A stretch of DNA of 64,000 nucleotides from Nissolia schottii. Its lineage: Eukaryota; Streptophyta; Magnoliopsida; Fabales; Fabaceae. A program made the position numbers and the translations under genes. The notes below the pieces were generated by a model. The model worked only from the letters and a program-made list of their open reading frames with translations, did not search any database and had not been told where the DNA came from. The stretch lies in assembly GCA_003254905.1 (NCBI GenBank), contig QANU01008832.1, positions 146,800 to 210,799 of the forward strand, in the 5' to 3' direction. Shown in pieces: positions 1 to 13,339 of the stretch (positions within the stretch are counted from its first letter, which is position 1; each line of letters opens with the position of its first letter).

Positions 1-168
1 AGTCCATCACTGGGAGTGATGATAGCTGGTCAGTTTGGGGTCGGCTCGGGTTACGCTGGCTCTCTCGGGCCTTTCCGCGGGTATGGGCCATTATCTTCTA
101 GTTGGACTGCGCTGTGGGCCGATCGCGGGTGTTTCGCGGAATGGGCCTTTGAGGTCCAATCCGTAACA
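1..168. repeat. GC-rich fragment, possible LTR end cut by the window edge
   Basis: This stretch is much richer in G and C than the AT-rich DNA that follows, and it changes abruptly after a gtaaca ending. LTRs often end in CA in this way. The other end lies outside the window, so no terminal repeat or target duplication can be tested. It contains no coding frame that I recognise. Confidence 0.25.
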
Positions 169-1043
169 TCTCTAAAAATAAATAGAAAATAGGTCTACTA
201 AATTAAAATGTATGACCATTAAACAGTTTAAACTAATCCCTAATAAAAAAATATATAAGACAAATTAGTCCATAACTTTTCATTTCATCAAAGATCAATT
301 TAAATTGTTTATAGATATTTAGAGACCATTTTGTCTTATTTTTATTTGAGATGAATTTAAATTATTTATTAATAACAAAATTAATATGTCTTGTGTTTGG
401 ACTTGACAAAAATTTGTGAACTGATTAACTTGACTGACACAAAATTTAATAGAGACAAATTTAAAAAATATTATGTAATTTTTAATAAATTAAACATTAA
501 ACATTTTAATAACATTTGTCTAAATGTTCATAAAAATTTCAAATAATAATTATAATTTAAGATTAATTTCTATACATTAAAATGTTTAAAATTTTGCCAC
601 TCTCGTTCAATTACATACTACTAGCACTTAAGCAAATATGGTTTAATTTTAGGCTCATTGTTTTAAAAATCTCCCAAACAAACCGTAACAGTGCGCTCCC
701 ATTTTAAAAACAAACCGTAACCATAACCATAAACCATATATAATTCATCACAGTGCGCTCCCATATAATTTTCCATTCCCAAAGACCAAAATCAATTTAA
801 TGGCACTAGGAGCAAAAATGGTTATCTTTTGTCACTTATAATCTTAAATGGTTATCTTTTGTCACTTATAATCTTGATTATGGTAATAAATTCTTATATA
901 AGGAAAATTGCACAAAATTCTTATATAAGGAAAATTGCACATTCATATAAAATTGCATATAATAAAATACATGAGTTAAAATATTGTTACATAAGTTTTT
1001 ATACAAAGCCAACAAAAACCCTTAATAAAAACTAACAAAGCCA
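169..1043. other. AT-rich spacer with short tandem duplications
   Basis: No gene is visible. Two small direct duplications are clear: a 30-bp unit present twice at 816-875 and a 27-bp unit present twice at 888-941. The words cagtgcgctcccat and aaacaaaccgtaac also recur at 690-760. The 68-codon frame over 829-1035 arises from these repeats and is not treated as a gene. If the adjacent PMD pseudogene belongs to a Mutator-like element, that element's left end should lie in this region, but I could not find it. Confidence 0.5.
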
Positions 1044-4000
1044 CTAATGCTGAGCATCAAAGTGTGGCGGCATTCTAGGATGAGGATCAGACGGCCTAGG
1101 ATAAGGATCAATTGACGTGCTTGATAAGTGCCCAATTTACCCAATTTTGACCTATTAAAATGACACTTATTTGCTTATGTTTTAAAGAATTATCTAACTT
1201 AAATCCCCATTTTGTGTAGGTTTATAATATATTTTGAAGAATGGATGCATGCATAATTAATTAAGAAGAATCCCATAAAGAATGGAGCAAAAGGGCAAAA
1301 GCAGAAAAAGAAGCAAAATGATGACATCAAGCATGGACCGCTCAGCGGTGACCACGGATCGCTCAGCGCACTAAAGACAAAGGCTGAGCGGTGAACCCTT
1401 GGCCGTTCAGCGGTTGCACCCTCGGAGCCACTTCCAGCCGCGCATTTAATGCGCCAGCTGGAGCCAACTGGATGGCTGCGCCGCCCTGTAAAAAGCTGCC
1501 GGAGCATTTATTACTCCGCGTGAAATGATTACACCGTTCAGCGATTTTGCACCGCCGCTCAGCGATAAAGCCCTAACCGCTCAGCGGTGGTACCTGTACC
1601 GCTGAGCGAAGGCACCCAAACTTCGCCTATAAATAGGAGGGCCGAGGCACTCATTTGGGACATCCCTTCCCCCATAAAAAACTTCATTCTTTTACATTTC
1701 TTTTGTACTTCAAAGCATAGTTTAGTTTAGCAACAAAGAGGAGGCCGGTGAAGGAGCCGGGAGATCGAAGAAGCTCGGTGGAGCCGCTGTCATGATAGCG
1801 TGGTGACGTGTCATGGTAAGCGTTTAAACCTTGCCTCTGAGATTCTTTTGTAAGATGGATTTGTAATCCTCTTGTTGTTGGGATTTTGGTCATTATTGTA
1901 GTATAATTGTATCCATGTAACTTTTGCATATGAATTTATCAGTTTCTATTGATTCACTTGAATGATTTTATGCTTAATGCTAGCTTTTGTTTAGTGTTTT
2001 GATTCTTGATTTGGGACTTATTTGTATGAACGAAAGTCATACTAATTAGGTCATAACCAAGTTAAAATCAATGTCGCTATGCTAACCTAGATTCTAGACT
2101 TGAAAGTTGTGAACGAAAGTTACAATCATTAGAGTCAGATCTAAATCATTTCATCTAATCTTGTTACCGTAATTGGAAAAAAGGTTAGCCGTTTTAACAT
2201 CTGGAATAATGCTGGCATACTTTGTTAAGCTTGTGTGCGAAAGTGACAGTTTAACAAAGGAAACTTGTGATCTTTTCATGTGCGAAAGCAATGATAAGTT
2301 AAGAACTGGTGGCGGGCAATCAATAAAATGATAATTCTATGTACTAAGTAACTAGATGCATGAAACTATGATATGATTCAATTCCCAACAAGCTTCCGGA
2401 TCTACCTCTGATTTGTTGCCTGTTTACTCTTATGTTGTTTATTTACTTATTTATTTATCTAAATATCAAATCATCAAATCCTTCACTTTATTGTTTAATT
2501 AACTAAACTCAAGAACGGTATTTTTGCAACTCTCTGTGGATTTGATTATACCCGACTATATTGCAATTGGATCCCTTGTGGATCTGAAAGCTGTAAAGAA
2601 GGATATTATTTTGAAATAACTGAAAGTTCAAACTAAGCGTCTGACGAACGCTTTGAACCAAAATGCACATTTGGCTTTCATCAGTGCCAGCCTATAATGG
2701 ATAAGTATATGGGGGCGGGTAAGGATACACTAATGAGGGGTAAGAATGTGGTGGTGGTGGTGGTGATAGGTAAGGGTGTGATGGTGGTGGGTAAGGGTAA
2801 AGGTAAGGGTAAGGGTATGGATATAGAGCAACTAATGGCTGAGATGATGGGTTAGCAGCGTCAACAGTAAGTGCCGGAGTGGCCTCAAGCGGCGTACTTT
2901 GGTGTGTTGAAGACTCAGATGCATCAGCGTTACAAACTCGTCTTTATCCATCTGCTAATCCAGTTCTTCTTCTACGACGTGTCCTCCGATCACCCTGGTC
3001 ATCGACATCAATTAACGGTGGAATGCTAGTCATAGTAGAAGGAGCTAACTGAAGTTGTTCCCTTGCAGATAGGATAGCCTAGACTGATGTTCGAAGCTTG
3101 TCCATGGTAAATGCAGAATGCGGATCAATAGACCAAAGATGTTGTTACTCTGCAATGTTAGCCTAACAAATTGAAATACAAATAATTATCATCAATAATA
3201 CAAAATAAATCTTTTTAAAAAAATTATTGACATGAAACTTACCACAACTCCTAGAGTTGCCGAAGATCGACTGATCCAACGTCGAGTGATTTTTTTATTC
3301 CATTGCATGTATTGTGAATGTGAAGTCAAAGGCTCGCGCAATGGTCTTTGACTAACAATCCGTGCTCGACGATCATCCCAGTAGGCAATATATTGCCTAT
3401 GCACATTTGGCCAATACTGGTCGGTCTTTCTGGCCAGGTGATGTTATGCAGATGATCCGGTTGATGTGGCCTCGATGATAAAGGTTGATCCATACCAAGC
3501 TGACACATAACTCTGTCAGGTTGGTGCCACTCAACAATGAAGAAGCATATTAGAGTGACCACTGCTCGCCAAATGGATTCCCCAGCAGTGCAAAAGTTGG
3601 GGAGGTTTGCCAATATTTCAACAGTATATGGCTCCCACACAATCTAAGAAAAAGTTAACAAAGTTATTAAGAACATTATAATCGAATGTGCAATAATAAA
3701 TACAAATTTTATATAATTACCTCATTTTTTCCCTTCAATTAATCAAAGAAATGATGATAATACTAAAGATTATGCAGTGGCGAATCCGATAAAACTTTAT
3801 GAGTGTGCGACCTAATTCAAATTTAAATACAAATACACATTAGTTAATCATAAAATGCACATTGAATATAGGAAGCTAAAAGAATAAACAAACAAATAAA
3901 TAACACTTACTTAAATCCTAATGGACGACAGAATGCACGATTAGCCAGATAGTTAGTCCAGGTTTCCTCGTCGGCAGGGTTAGTCAATGTAGGGGCAAAA

Positions 4001-4778
4001 CGAGGAAATCTATGCCACACCCAATACTGGAGGATAGTGCAAGGGCCTCCAATGTCATGGTTATCATAATCAGTAGCCTTGCACAACTCACTATACATAA
4101 ATGCTAAGGCTGCTGATCCCCAGCTATATGTTCCAGTCTGCTCCAAGTCCTTTAGTAGTGGGAGGTACATAAAATGGACCCATGACCCTAAATGGTCTGG
4201 AAACAATGTGCCTCCAATGAAATGAAGTAAGTATGCTCGTGCATACTGCTGGACCAAGACAGGGTCTGCATCATCATCAGGCTCATTGTCTAGTAGATCA
4301 GATAACCATGACAATCGAATGCACGATCCAGAATACCCACTCTGCACTGGTGGGCGCACATCAAGTAACTCCTCACAGTGATCCACCAAGTCTGAATCCT
4401 GGGACGACCAATAACAGCTTGACCATCAATGGAGAGACTAGAAATAATGCCAACGTCCTCCAATGACATGGTGCACTCCCCAGCAGGCATGTGAAACGTA
4501 TGGGTCTCAGGACGCCATCTCTCCGCCAACGCTGTGATCAAATGGTGATCAATAGTGTAATATCCCATGTGAACAATCCCTATAAAACCCGCCTTCTCTA
4601 AGTAAGGAACGATACACTCTGGGGGCTCTCTATATTGTTCAAAGTGTTTAGGGGCGTGTACTCTCCTAACACGTAATACCCTATCACGAGCATCGTTCCA
4701 AATATGTTGTGACACATGACAGGTTTGTAGATCCAGAACAGAAGCGTCCTCTAGACCAGGGTTAATATACTGAGCCAT
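1044..4778 (-). pseudogene. PMD (plant mobile domain, MAIN-like) protein, broken; copy 1
   Basis: PMD proteins are found in host genes such as MAIN and MAIL1 and in Mutator-like and retroelements; their biochemical role inside transposons is not settled. The likely start is the ATG at 4776-4778 (protein begins MAQYINPG). The conserved PMD core follows: a GYYTIDHHLITALAERW-type segment, a HTFHMPAGECTMSLEDV segment and, further on, DHLGSWVHFMYLPLL. The first exon appears to end at 3911 with a GTAAGT donor. A weaker middle exon lies near 3720-3850, and a later one starts near 3643 (WEPYTVEILANLP). The tail is a Tyr/Pro-rich stretch that ends in a stop at 1044-1046. Damage visible: a 1-bp deletion near 4398 relative to the second copy, in-frame stops in the middle exon, one stop in the tail, and a solo LTR at 1122-2683. 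It lies directly downstream of the mudrA remnant on the same strand, as in PMD-carrying MULEs. Confidence 0.75.
1122..2683. mobile_element. Solo LTR (CGCTGAGCG-rich family) inside the PMD tail
   Basis: The 1562-bp segment starts TGATAAG and ends CATCA. It is flanked by gtgct (1117-1121) and gtgcc (2684-2688), a 5-bp target duplication with one mismatch. Removing it joins the Pro/Tyr-rich PMD tail in a continuous frame on the minus strand apart from one stop, which supports the boundaries. It contains a TATA box (1628-1635) inside a segment resembling that of the solo LTR at 44715-46522, so both belong to one family. About eight CGCTCAGCG/CGCTGAGCG words or close variants lie at 1335-1610, just upstream of the TATA box. 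There is no coding sequence and no second LTR. It is probably from a Ty3/gypsy element, but that assignment is inferred. Confidence 0.8.
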
Positions 4779-7700
4779 CTTATACGCTGTAATATACCAC
4801 AAAACAGAACAAAATAAAACATCAAATGTGTTGATCACTAACATAATCAAATAAAACAAAACATTGCAAAATAATACATAAAATGTGTTGAACATAAAAT
4901 ACATGTCATACATGCCCTCAGCCATAACAATAGCAACACACAAACAACTTATACATAAACACAAATACATGTCATCTAATAAATGTTCATCCATAATAAC
5001 AAATAATGTGAAACTAGTTTAACTTGATGGTCCACCACCATCATTCACAACAGCTTTACAACGACGACTATTGTGGTCAATTTTTCTGCTTTGTGATGTT
5101 GCATCGGGCCCTGCTCAACCTAACCCATCTCATTTCTAATTCTACTTGCCTTAGGTCGCCCTTTTTCTCTGCTTAATCAAGATCAAGCACCAATGTCAGA
5201 TCAGGAGTTGGTGGCCACCATGGTTCATCCTTAATGGGCTCCCACGGAGCCTCATAAGCTCGAAGAACACTTTTGTTTTTATACACATGGTGCACATACT
5301 GATAAGGGTCAATCGCCTTGGAAGAACATGCTGCTAATGCATGAGAACAAGGAAAGTGCAATGCTTGAAACATCTTACAGTCATACCAACCTTCTTGAAG
5401 GCTTAAAGTAAATTTTTTTTATTAATTTCTTGTGTTTGAGGGTTGAATGCCTCTTCGACAAGAAATTTAGTTTTCTGCCTATCAACTAAGGTGGCATGGT
5501 GGGAGCTTGCCTTATCGATGTTTGGCAACCAATGTTCATAAAAAGCATCAGTATATTGTTGATTATCCACATAAAGCTTCTTTTTGGCATTGGATTTTCT
5601 CTTCACAAAGTATTCTACCAATTTGAAATAAGTCATCTGAACCAGTGCAGTTATTGGTAGATGTCTGGCATCCTTTAAAACTCCATTAATGCACTCTGAC
5701 AGGTTGGTTGTCATATGGCCAAATCTTTGACCGCCTTCATCATATGCTAAACTCCACTTTTCTTTAGGAATTCTATTAATCCAGTTGGATATTTCCTCTG
5801 TTTCAGTGAATTTATCCAACTTCGCTTCAAATTTTGGTCGACAAGGTTCACGTCCTACAAAATTACAGCCATGGTTATTATCTACCTAGACCATATAGTC
5901 ATGGATATTTTAAATGAAAGAAACAAATTTATTACCTATGCGCTTCAGAGGGTTCTACAATGACACGTTGTGAAACTTGCTATTGAAATTACTGGCAATG
6001 TGACGTAGATAGTACACATTATATGCATGAGGTGGTTACCATCCAAGGTGCACATTATCCACTGTTGCTATGATGCTCTTGTGATGATCATATATCAGAC
6101 ATATACCTTGCTCCCGTGTGACATGTTCATGAATACACGATAAGAATCAACTCCAAGTCTCCTTTGTTTTACCATCAGCAATAGCAAATGCAAGAGGCAA
6201 TGGCCTTTAGTTTCCATCTTGTGTAGTTGCAATTAACAATTTTTGTTTATATTTCCCATACAAATGAGTCCCATCAACCTGAATAAATGGCTTGTAAAAC
6301 CGAAATCCAAGCACACATGGTTTGAAAGTCCAAAACAATCGAACAAACATTTTCTTTGAGGAATCAACTCAATTATGCACCACATAGTCATCAATTTCCA
6401 ACAAGACCACAATGTCTAGCATAAAATGCTTCATGGCATCTACCCATCTAGGCAACCTCTCGTAACTTCTTCCCAATCACCAAAATCTCAATGCATGCTC
6501 TTTGTTTCGCCAACCAAGCTTTCCGATAGGACAAATTGTAACCAAATATATTTTTAATCCTCTTAAGTATCATGCATATCTTAACATCAGATCTTGTTCT
6601 AACCATGCCCTGTATATACTTCTGGACCAACACAGATCACAACTTCTTATGATCTTGTGTCATAGAGATGTTTACACAAGTGTGAGATCTATTGTATTGA
6701 GAGATTTTCCATTGATTACATCTCTTACTGTTAATAGCTCTGATTCTCCAATTGCAAGAAGCCCCAAATTGAGAACACTTAGAGGTTAGCCTTTGTGTAT
6801 CAAAGTGATCAACCTTATAATCTCGATGTCTTCTGATAGAATAATGATCTAAAGCTGATTTCACCGCATCTTTTGTTGGAAATTGCAATCCAACAAACAG
6901 TTCTTCTTGTGAGATCCATGCGTCATACTCAACAAATCCAGCGCTCTCGGACGGTCTAGCAAATGCATCCCAATTAGTTTATGAAAATTGAGGGCAAGGA
7001 GGCTTAAACACATTTTTAGGAGTAACACTAGCTGGATGAACATTGCTAGCGAAAACACCAATTGGAAGGTCAGGGTTAGGAACAGAGCATATTGGAGAAA
7101 CTTGATGCACATTAACAAATGCATCAACCTCATATTCTGAATCCATACTTAAATCATCATCATCATCAGCAGCAGGGGAATACTCTTCATCATCACTTGT
7201 GTCAAATAACACTTTTCTCATATTGATTGAAGTTGTAAGTAGAGATTGAAAAGTTTCAGGATTTTGAGATAGGGTCACATCTTCTTCAAACACAGGAGCA
7301 AAATGTCTCATTGATGATTGCGTGTTGATAGGGTTTAAAGGCACATGACTTTTTCCCTCCCTTGTCTCTACCTCGAAAAACACCTCCATAGTAGACATAT
7401 CTAAATTTTCTTCAAAAGCATCTATCATGTATGTAACATCTTCATCATCAAGCATATCAACACCAACAAATTTTGAGCTCACACCCAACCCTTGTAATAA
7501 TCGAAAAACAATTCTTGATAGAAATTGATTCTCTTGTAACTTTAATTTCAAACAAATTTTTCCCTCCAAATCTTTTAGACTCATACCCCTCTTAATTATC
7601 ATAGATGTCGGGATAGGACCATCATACATAAACTCACGTTCACCTTCATACATTCTCCCATTCGAAGGAACGAGCACAATAAGAGATTTCCTCATTTTCT

Positions 7701-8945
7701 AATTGTGTTTAAAACACATTCTATGTAAAACATACATACAACATTTATAGTATACTATACTACACTATGCATCAATCTATCATAAGTTGCTACTGATACA
7801 GACAACATACAATACTATATTACTCTATACATCAATCTATCATAAATTGCACACCAAACTAATAAAGTTAACATTTATATAATCAATTTAAAGAAATTAA
7901 TTTACACATACTAATTAAATTATAAATTTTAATAAATTAAAACTTACAAGTATGTCGCACAAATTGAATTCAAAAGTTGGACAGCTTGCCTTAAACAATC
8001 CAAGAGCGGGATAGAGAATTTTAGAGAGAGAAAGTTTTTAGAGAGATAATGAATTTTCATAAAATGAGAATGGTGGTGGGGGTGAGTATATAGTTATCAG
8101 GGGAAAAATTTGCCAAACCGGTTGACAAATTCCTACTGAATTCGCCAAATCGGTTGGCGAATTCCTATCGAATTTGCCGAATCAATTGGTGAATACTTAA
8201 CTGACGTGGCGTTTGGGTTGGCGAAGTCATACAGGATTCGCCAAGAGAGTTGGCAAATCTGACGTGAATTTGGAAACAAGGGTATTTTGATAATTTGTTT
8301 ATGTATCAGGGGCATTTTAGTAAAAAAAATCCAAAAAAAGTTGGCTATACATTGACAATTATTTGGCAGTAGTTAATTAATTAGTATTTATAAATTATTA
8401 TCATCGGATTAGCAGAGTCCTCTGTTTTTCGGCTGCACAGCCAGGGAAACAGTTGGGACTTGGAACTGCAAGTGTCTTTCTGTTTGATTCGGAAGCAATC
8501 AATCACAGTCTCAGGAACTTTCTTTCCCATTTACTCCGAGTCAAGGGTTTCCAATCTCTCCCCCCCCCCCAAGTTTCGAACTTTTGTTATGGTTAATATC
8601 ATTTTAGATACCCACATCGGATTTCATTCAAATTCCCCATATCATCTGATTTTCTGTTTAACAACAACCGAGATTTACCCCCCTGGAGGTACGAATATCT
8701 GTACAGGTATATGCGGCTTCTGCTTCTGCATAGTGTTAAAAGCATTAGCTTTAATTCTTTCCATTGAATTTATTTATTTTTTGAGGTCTTGTGCTTTGGT
8801 GAGTGAAGAATTTGGTTATTCTCTTACAATACCCTTTTATTTGATTTAGAAAAAAAAAAACCCTTATCTATGTTTTATGTTGGGTGAAGCATATTAGTGA
8901 TAATGCATTGCTGGGTTTGTAATTTGTGTGATATGCTTTATTCGT
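3953..8945. repeat. Direct repeat, copy 1 (4993 bp)
   Basis: This segment matches 8947-13939 almost base for base: by eye I find roughly 15 substitutions plus two single-base indels (near 4398 and 5580), about 99.7 percent identity. It covers the first exon of the PMD gene, the mudrA remnant and the leader region of the MRS2 gene. It ends immediately before the single N at 8946. Confidence 0.95.
5173..7695 (-). pseudogene. mudrA-type MULE transposase, broken; copy 1
   Basis: This is a Mutator-like (MULE) transposase. From the ATG at 7693-7695 there is an acidic N-terminal region (7695-6979) with a long Asp run near 7150. Then comes the MuDR DNA-binding zinc module (6888-6640; FPTKDAVKSALDHYSI, Cys pair, HTC). 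A catalytic core of the DDE type follows around 6400-6000, seen as FYKPFIQVDGTHLYGKYK and later GICLIYDHH. Next is a segment at 5819-5403 (TTNLSECINGVLKDARHLPI) and finally a SWIM-type zinc finger at 5373-5173 (FPCSHALAAC). The frame is broken by a TGA at 6637-6639, a frameshift near 6460, several stops in the core and a shift in a T-run near 5410. The same lesions are in copy 2, so it was dead before any copying. It lies just upstream of a PMD gene on the same strand. Confidence 0.85.
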
Positions 8946-8946
8946 N
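8946..8946. other. Single N at the junction of the two repeat copies
   Basis: One undetermined base lies exactly between copy 1 and copy 2. Left of it the sequence is the end of the shared segment (ttcgt); right of it the shared segment begins again (ttagtcc). This is the pattern expected where two contigs with overlapping ends were placed side by side. Confidence 0.9.
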
Positions 8947-9773
8947 TTAGTCCAGGTTTCCTCGTCGGCAGGGTTAGTCAATGTAGGGGCAAAACGAGGA
9001 AATCTATGCCACACCCAATACTGGAGGATAGTGCAAGGGCCTCCAATGTCATGGTTATCATAATCAGTAGCCTTGCACAACTCACTATACATAAATGCTA
9101 AGGCTGCTGATCCCCAGCTATATGTTCCAGTCTGCTCCAAGTCCTTTAGTAGTGGGAGGTACATAAAATGGACCCATGACCCTAAATGGTCTGGAAACAA
9201 TGTGCCTCCAATGAAATGAAGTAAGTATGCTCGTGCATACTGCTGGACCAAGACAGGGTCTGCATCATCATCAGGCTCATTGTCTAGTAGATCAGATAAC
9301 CATGACAATCGAATGCACGATCCAGAATACCCACTCTGCACTGGTGGGCGCACATCAAGTAACTCCTCACAGTGATCCACCAAGTCTGAATCCTGGGTAC
9401 GACCAATAACAGCTTGACCATCAATGGAGAGACTACAAATAATGCCAACGTCCTCCAATGATATGGTGCACTCCCCAGCAGGCATGTGAAACGTATGGGT
9501 CTCAGGACGCCATCTCTCCGCCAACGCTGTGATCAAATGGTGATCAATAGTGTAATATCCCATGTGAACAATCCCTATAAAACCCGCCTTCTCTAAGTAA
9601 GGAACGATACACTCTGGGGGCTCTCTATATTGTTCAAAGTGTTTAGGGGCGTGTACTCTCCTAACACGTAATACCCTATCACGAGCATCGTTCCAAATAT
9701 GTTGTGACACATGACAGGTTTGTAGATCCAGAACAGAAGCGTCCTCTAGACCAGGGTTAATATACTGAGCCAT
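8947..9773 (-). pseudogene. PMD (MAIN-like) protein, 5' part only; copy 2
   Basis: The frame from the ATG at 9771-9773 stays open through the whole first-exon region as far as the N, about 275 codons. Unlike copy 1 it has an extra T near 9396 that keeps the frame. It carries the same PMD core segments as copy 1. It stops at 8946 because the sequence beyond the N is the MRS2 leader and not the rest of PMD. The apparent 373-residue frame that crosses the N is an artefact of the junction. If the two copies are one locus, this version probably shows the true reading of the first exon. Confidence 0.75.
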
Positions 9774-10167
9774 CTTATACGCTGTAATATACCACAAAAC
9801 AGAACAAAATAAAACATCAAATGTGTTGATCACTAACATAATCAAATAAAACAAAACATTGCAAAATAATACATAAAATGTGTTGAACATAAAATACATG
9901 TCATACATGCCCTCAGCCATAACAATAGCAACACACAAACAACTTATACATAAACACAAATACATGTCATCTAATAAATGTTCATCCATAATAACAAATA
10001 ATGTGAAACTAGTTTAACTTGATGGTCCACCACCATCATTCACAACAGCTTTACAACGACGACTATTGTGGTCAATTTTTCTGCTTTGTGATGTTGCATC
10101 GGGCCCTGCTCAACCTAACCCATCTCATTTCTAATTCTACTTGCCTTAGGTCGCCCTTTTTCTCTGC

Positions 10168-12689
10168 TTAATCAAGATCAAGCACCAATGTCAGATCAGG
10201 AGTTGGTGGCCACCATGGTTCATCCTTAATGGGCTCCCACGGAGCCTCATAAGCTCGAAGAACACTTTTGTTTTTATACACATGGTGCACATACTGATAA
10301 GGGTCAATCGCCTTGGAAGAACATGCTGCTAATGCATGAGAACAAGGAAAGTGCAATGCTTGAAACATCTTACAGTCATACCAACCTTCTTGAAGGCTTA
10401 AAGTAAATTTTTTTTATTAATTTCTTGTGTTTGAGGGTTGAATGCCTCTTCGACAAGAAATTTAGTTTTCTGCCTATCAACTAAGGTGGCATGGTGGGAG
10501 CTTGCCTTATCGATGTTTGGCAACCAATGTTCATAAAAAGCATCAGTATATTGTTGATTATCCACATAAAGCTTCTTTTGGCATTGGATTTTCTCTTCAC
10601 AAAGTATTCTACCAATTTGAAATAAGTCATCCGAACCAGTGCAGTTATTGGTAGATGTCTGGCACCCTTTAAAACTCCATTAATGCACTCTGACAGGTTG
10701 GTTGTCATATGGCCAAATCTTTGACCGCCTTCATCATATGCTAATCTCCACTTTTCTTTAGGAATTCTATTAATCCAGTTGGATATTTCCTCTGTTTCAG
10801 TGAATTTATCTAACTTCGCTTCAAATTTTGGTCGACAAGGTTCACGTCCTACAAAATTACAGCCATGGTTATTATCTACCTAGACCATATAGTCATGGAT
10901 ATTTTAAATGAAAGAAACAAATTTATTACCTATGCGCTTCAGAGGGTTCTACAATGACACGTTGTGAAACTTGCTATTGAAATTACTGGCAATGTGACGT
11001 AGATAGTACACATTATATGCATGAGGTGGTTACCATCCAAGGTGCACATTATCCACTGTTGCTATGATGCTCTTGTGATGATCAGATATCAGACATATAC
11101 CTTGCTCCCGTGTGACATGTTCATGAATACACGATAAGAATCAACTCCAAGTCTCCTTTGTTTTACCATCAGCAATAGCAAATGCAAGAGGCAATGGCCT
11201 TCAGTTTCCATCTTGTGTAGTTGCAATTAACAATTTTTGTTTATATTTCCCATACAAATGAGTCCCATCAACCTGAATAAATGGCTTGTAAAACCGAAAT
11301 CCAAGCACACATGGTTTGAAAGTCCAAAACAATCGAACAAACATTTTCTTTGAGGAATCAACTCAATTATGCACCACATAGTCATCAATTTCCAACAAGA
11401 CCACAATGTCTAGCATAAAATGCTTCATGGCATCTACCCATCTAGGCAACCTCTCGTAAGTTCTTCCCAATCACCAAAATCTCAATGCATGCTCTTTGTT
11501 TCGCCAACCAAGCTTTCCGATATGACAAATTGTAACCAAATATATTTTTAATCCTCTCAAGTATCATGCATATCTTAACATCAGATCTTGTTCTAACCAT
11601 GCCCTGTATATACTTCTGGACCAACACAGATCACAACTTCTTATGATCTTGTGTCATAGAGATGTTTACACAAGTGTGAGATCTATTGTATTGAGAGATT
11701 TTCCATTGATTACATCTCTTACTGTTAATAGCTCTGATTCTCCAATTGCAAGAAGCCCCAAATTGAGAACACTTAGAGGTTAGCCTTTGTGTATCAAAGT
11801 GATCAACCTTATAATCTCGATGTCTTCTGATAGAATAATGATCTAAAGCTGATTTCACCGCATCTTTTGTTGGAAATTGCAATCCAACAAACAGTTCTTC
11901 TTGTGAGATCCATGCGTCATACTCAACAAATCCAGCGCTCTCGGACGGTCTAGCAAATGCATCCCAATTAGTTTATGAAAATTGAGGGCAAGGAGGCTTA
12001 AACACATTTTTAGGAGTAACACTAGCTGGATGAACATTGCTAGCGAAAACACCAATTGGAAGGTCAGGGTTAGGAACAGAGCATATTGGAGAAACTTGAT
12101 GCACATTAACAAATGCATCAACCTCATATTCTGAATCCATACTTAAATCATCATCATCATCAGCAGCAGGGGAATACTCTTCATCATCACTTGTGTCAAA
12201 TAACACTTTTCTCATATTGATTGAAGTTGTAAGTAGAGATTGAAAAGTTTCAGGATTTTGAGATAGGGTCACATCTTCTTCAAACACAGGAGCAAAATGT
12301 CTCATTGATGATTGCGTGTTGATAGGGTTTAAAGGCACATGACTTTTTCCCTCCCTTGTCTCTACCTCGAAAAACACCTCCATAGTAGACATATCTAAAT
12401 TTTCTTCAAAAGCATCTATCATGTATGTAACATCTTCATCATCAAGCATATCAACACCAACAAATTTTGAGCTCACACCCAACCCTTGTAATAATCGAAA
12501 AACAATTCTTGATAGAAATTGATTCTCTTGTAACTTTAATTTCAAACAAATTTTTCCCTCCAAATCTTTTAGACTCATACCCCTCTTAATTATCATAGAT
12601 GTCGGGATAGGACCATCATACATAAACTCACGTTCACCTTCATACATTCTCCCATTCGAAGGAACGAGCACAATAAGAGATTTCCTCAT
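10168..12689 (-). pseudogene. mudrA-type MULE transposase, broken; copy 2
   Basis: Same transposase remnant as at 5173-7695, with the same domain order and the same main lesions, including the TGA at 11631-11633 and the frameshift near 11455. A few substitutions differ, and one T is missing near 10575, which adds a frameshift in the segment after the core. The acidic N-terminal region (12689-11973) is identical in translation to copy 1. It is probably the same physical locus read a second time. Confidence 0.85.
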
Positions 12690-13339
12690 TTTCTAATTGT
12701 GTTTAAAACACATTCTATGTAAAACATACATACAACATTTATAGTATACTATACTACACTATGCATCAATCTATCATAAGTTGCTACTGATACAGACAAC
12801 ATACAATACTATATTACTCTATACATCAATCTATCATAAATTGCACACCAAACTAATAAAGTTAACATTTATATAATCAATTTAAAGAAATTAATTTACA
12901 CATACTAATTAAATTATAAATTTTAATAAATTAAAACTTACAAGTATGTCGCACAAATTGAATTCAAAAGTTGGACAGCTTGCCTTAAACAATCCAAGAG
13001 CGGGATAGAGAATTTTAGAGAGAGAAAGTTTTTAGAGAGATAATGAATTTTCAGAAAATGAGAATGGTGGTGGGGGTGAGTATATAGTTATCAGGGGAAA
13101 AATTTGCCAAACCGGTTGACAAATTCCTACTGAATTCGCCAAATCGGTTGGCGAATTCCTATCGAATTTGCCGAATCAATTGGTGAATACTTAACTGACG
13201 TGGCGTTTGGGTTGGCGAAGTCATACAGGATTCGCCAAGAGAGTTGGCAAATCTGACGTGAATTTGGAAACAAGGGTATTTTGATAATTTGTTTATGTAT
13301 CAGGGGCATTTTAGTAAAAAAAATCCAAAAAAAGTTGGC

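Noticed and set aside
829-1035. 68-codon frame
   Set aside because: It is made of two short tandem duplications in AT-rich DNA.
8460-8849. 129-codon plus-strand frame (also at 13454-13843)
   Set aside because: It overlaps the likely MRS2 leader and its intron and matches no protein that I know.
8868-9989. 373-codon PMD frame crossing the N at 8946
   Set aside because: The last residues come from the MRS2 leader after the junction; the frame is an artefact of joining.
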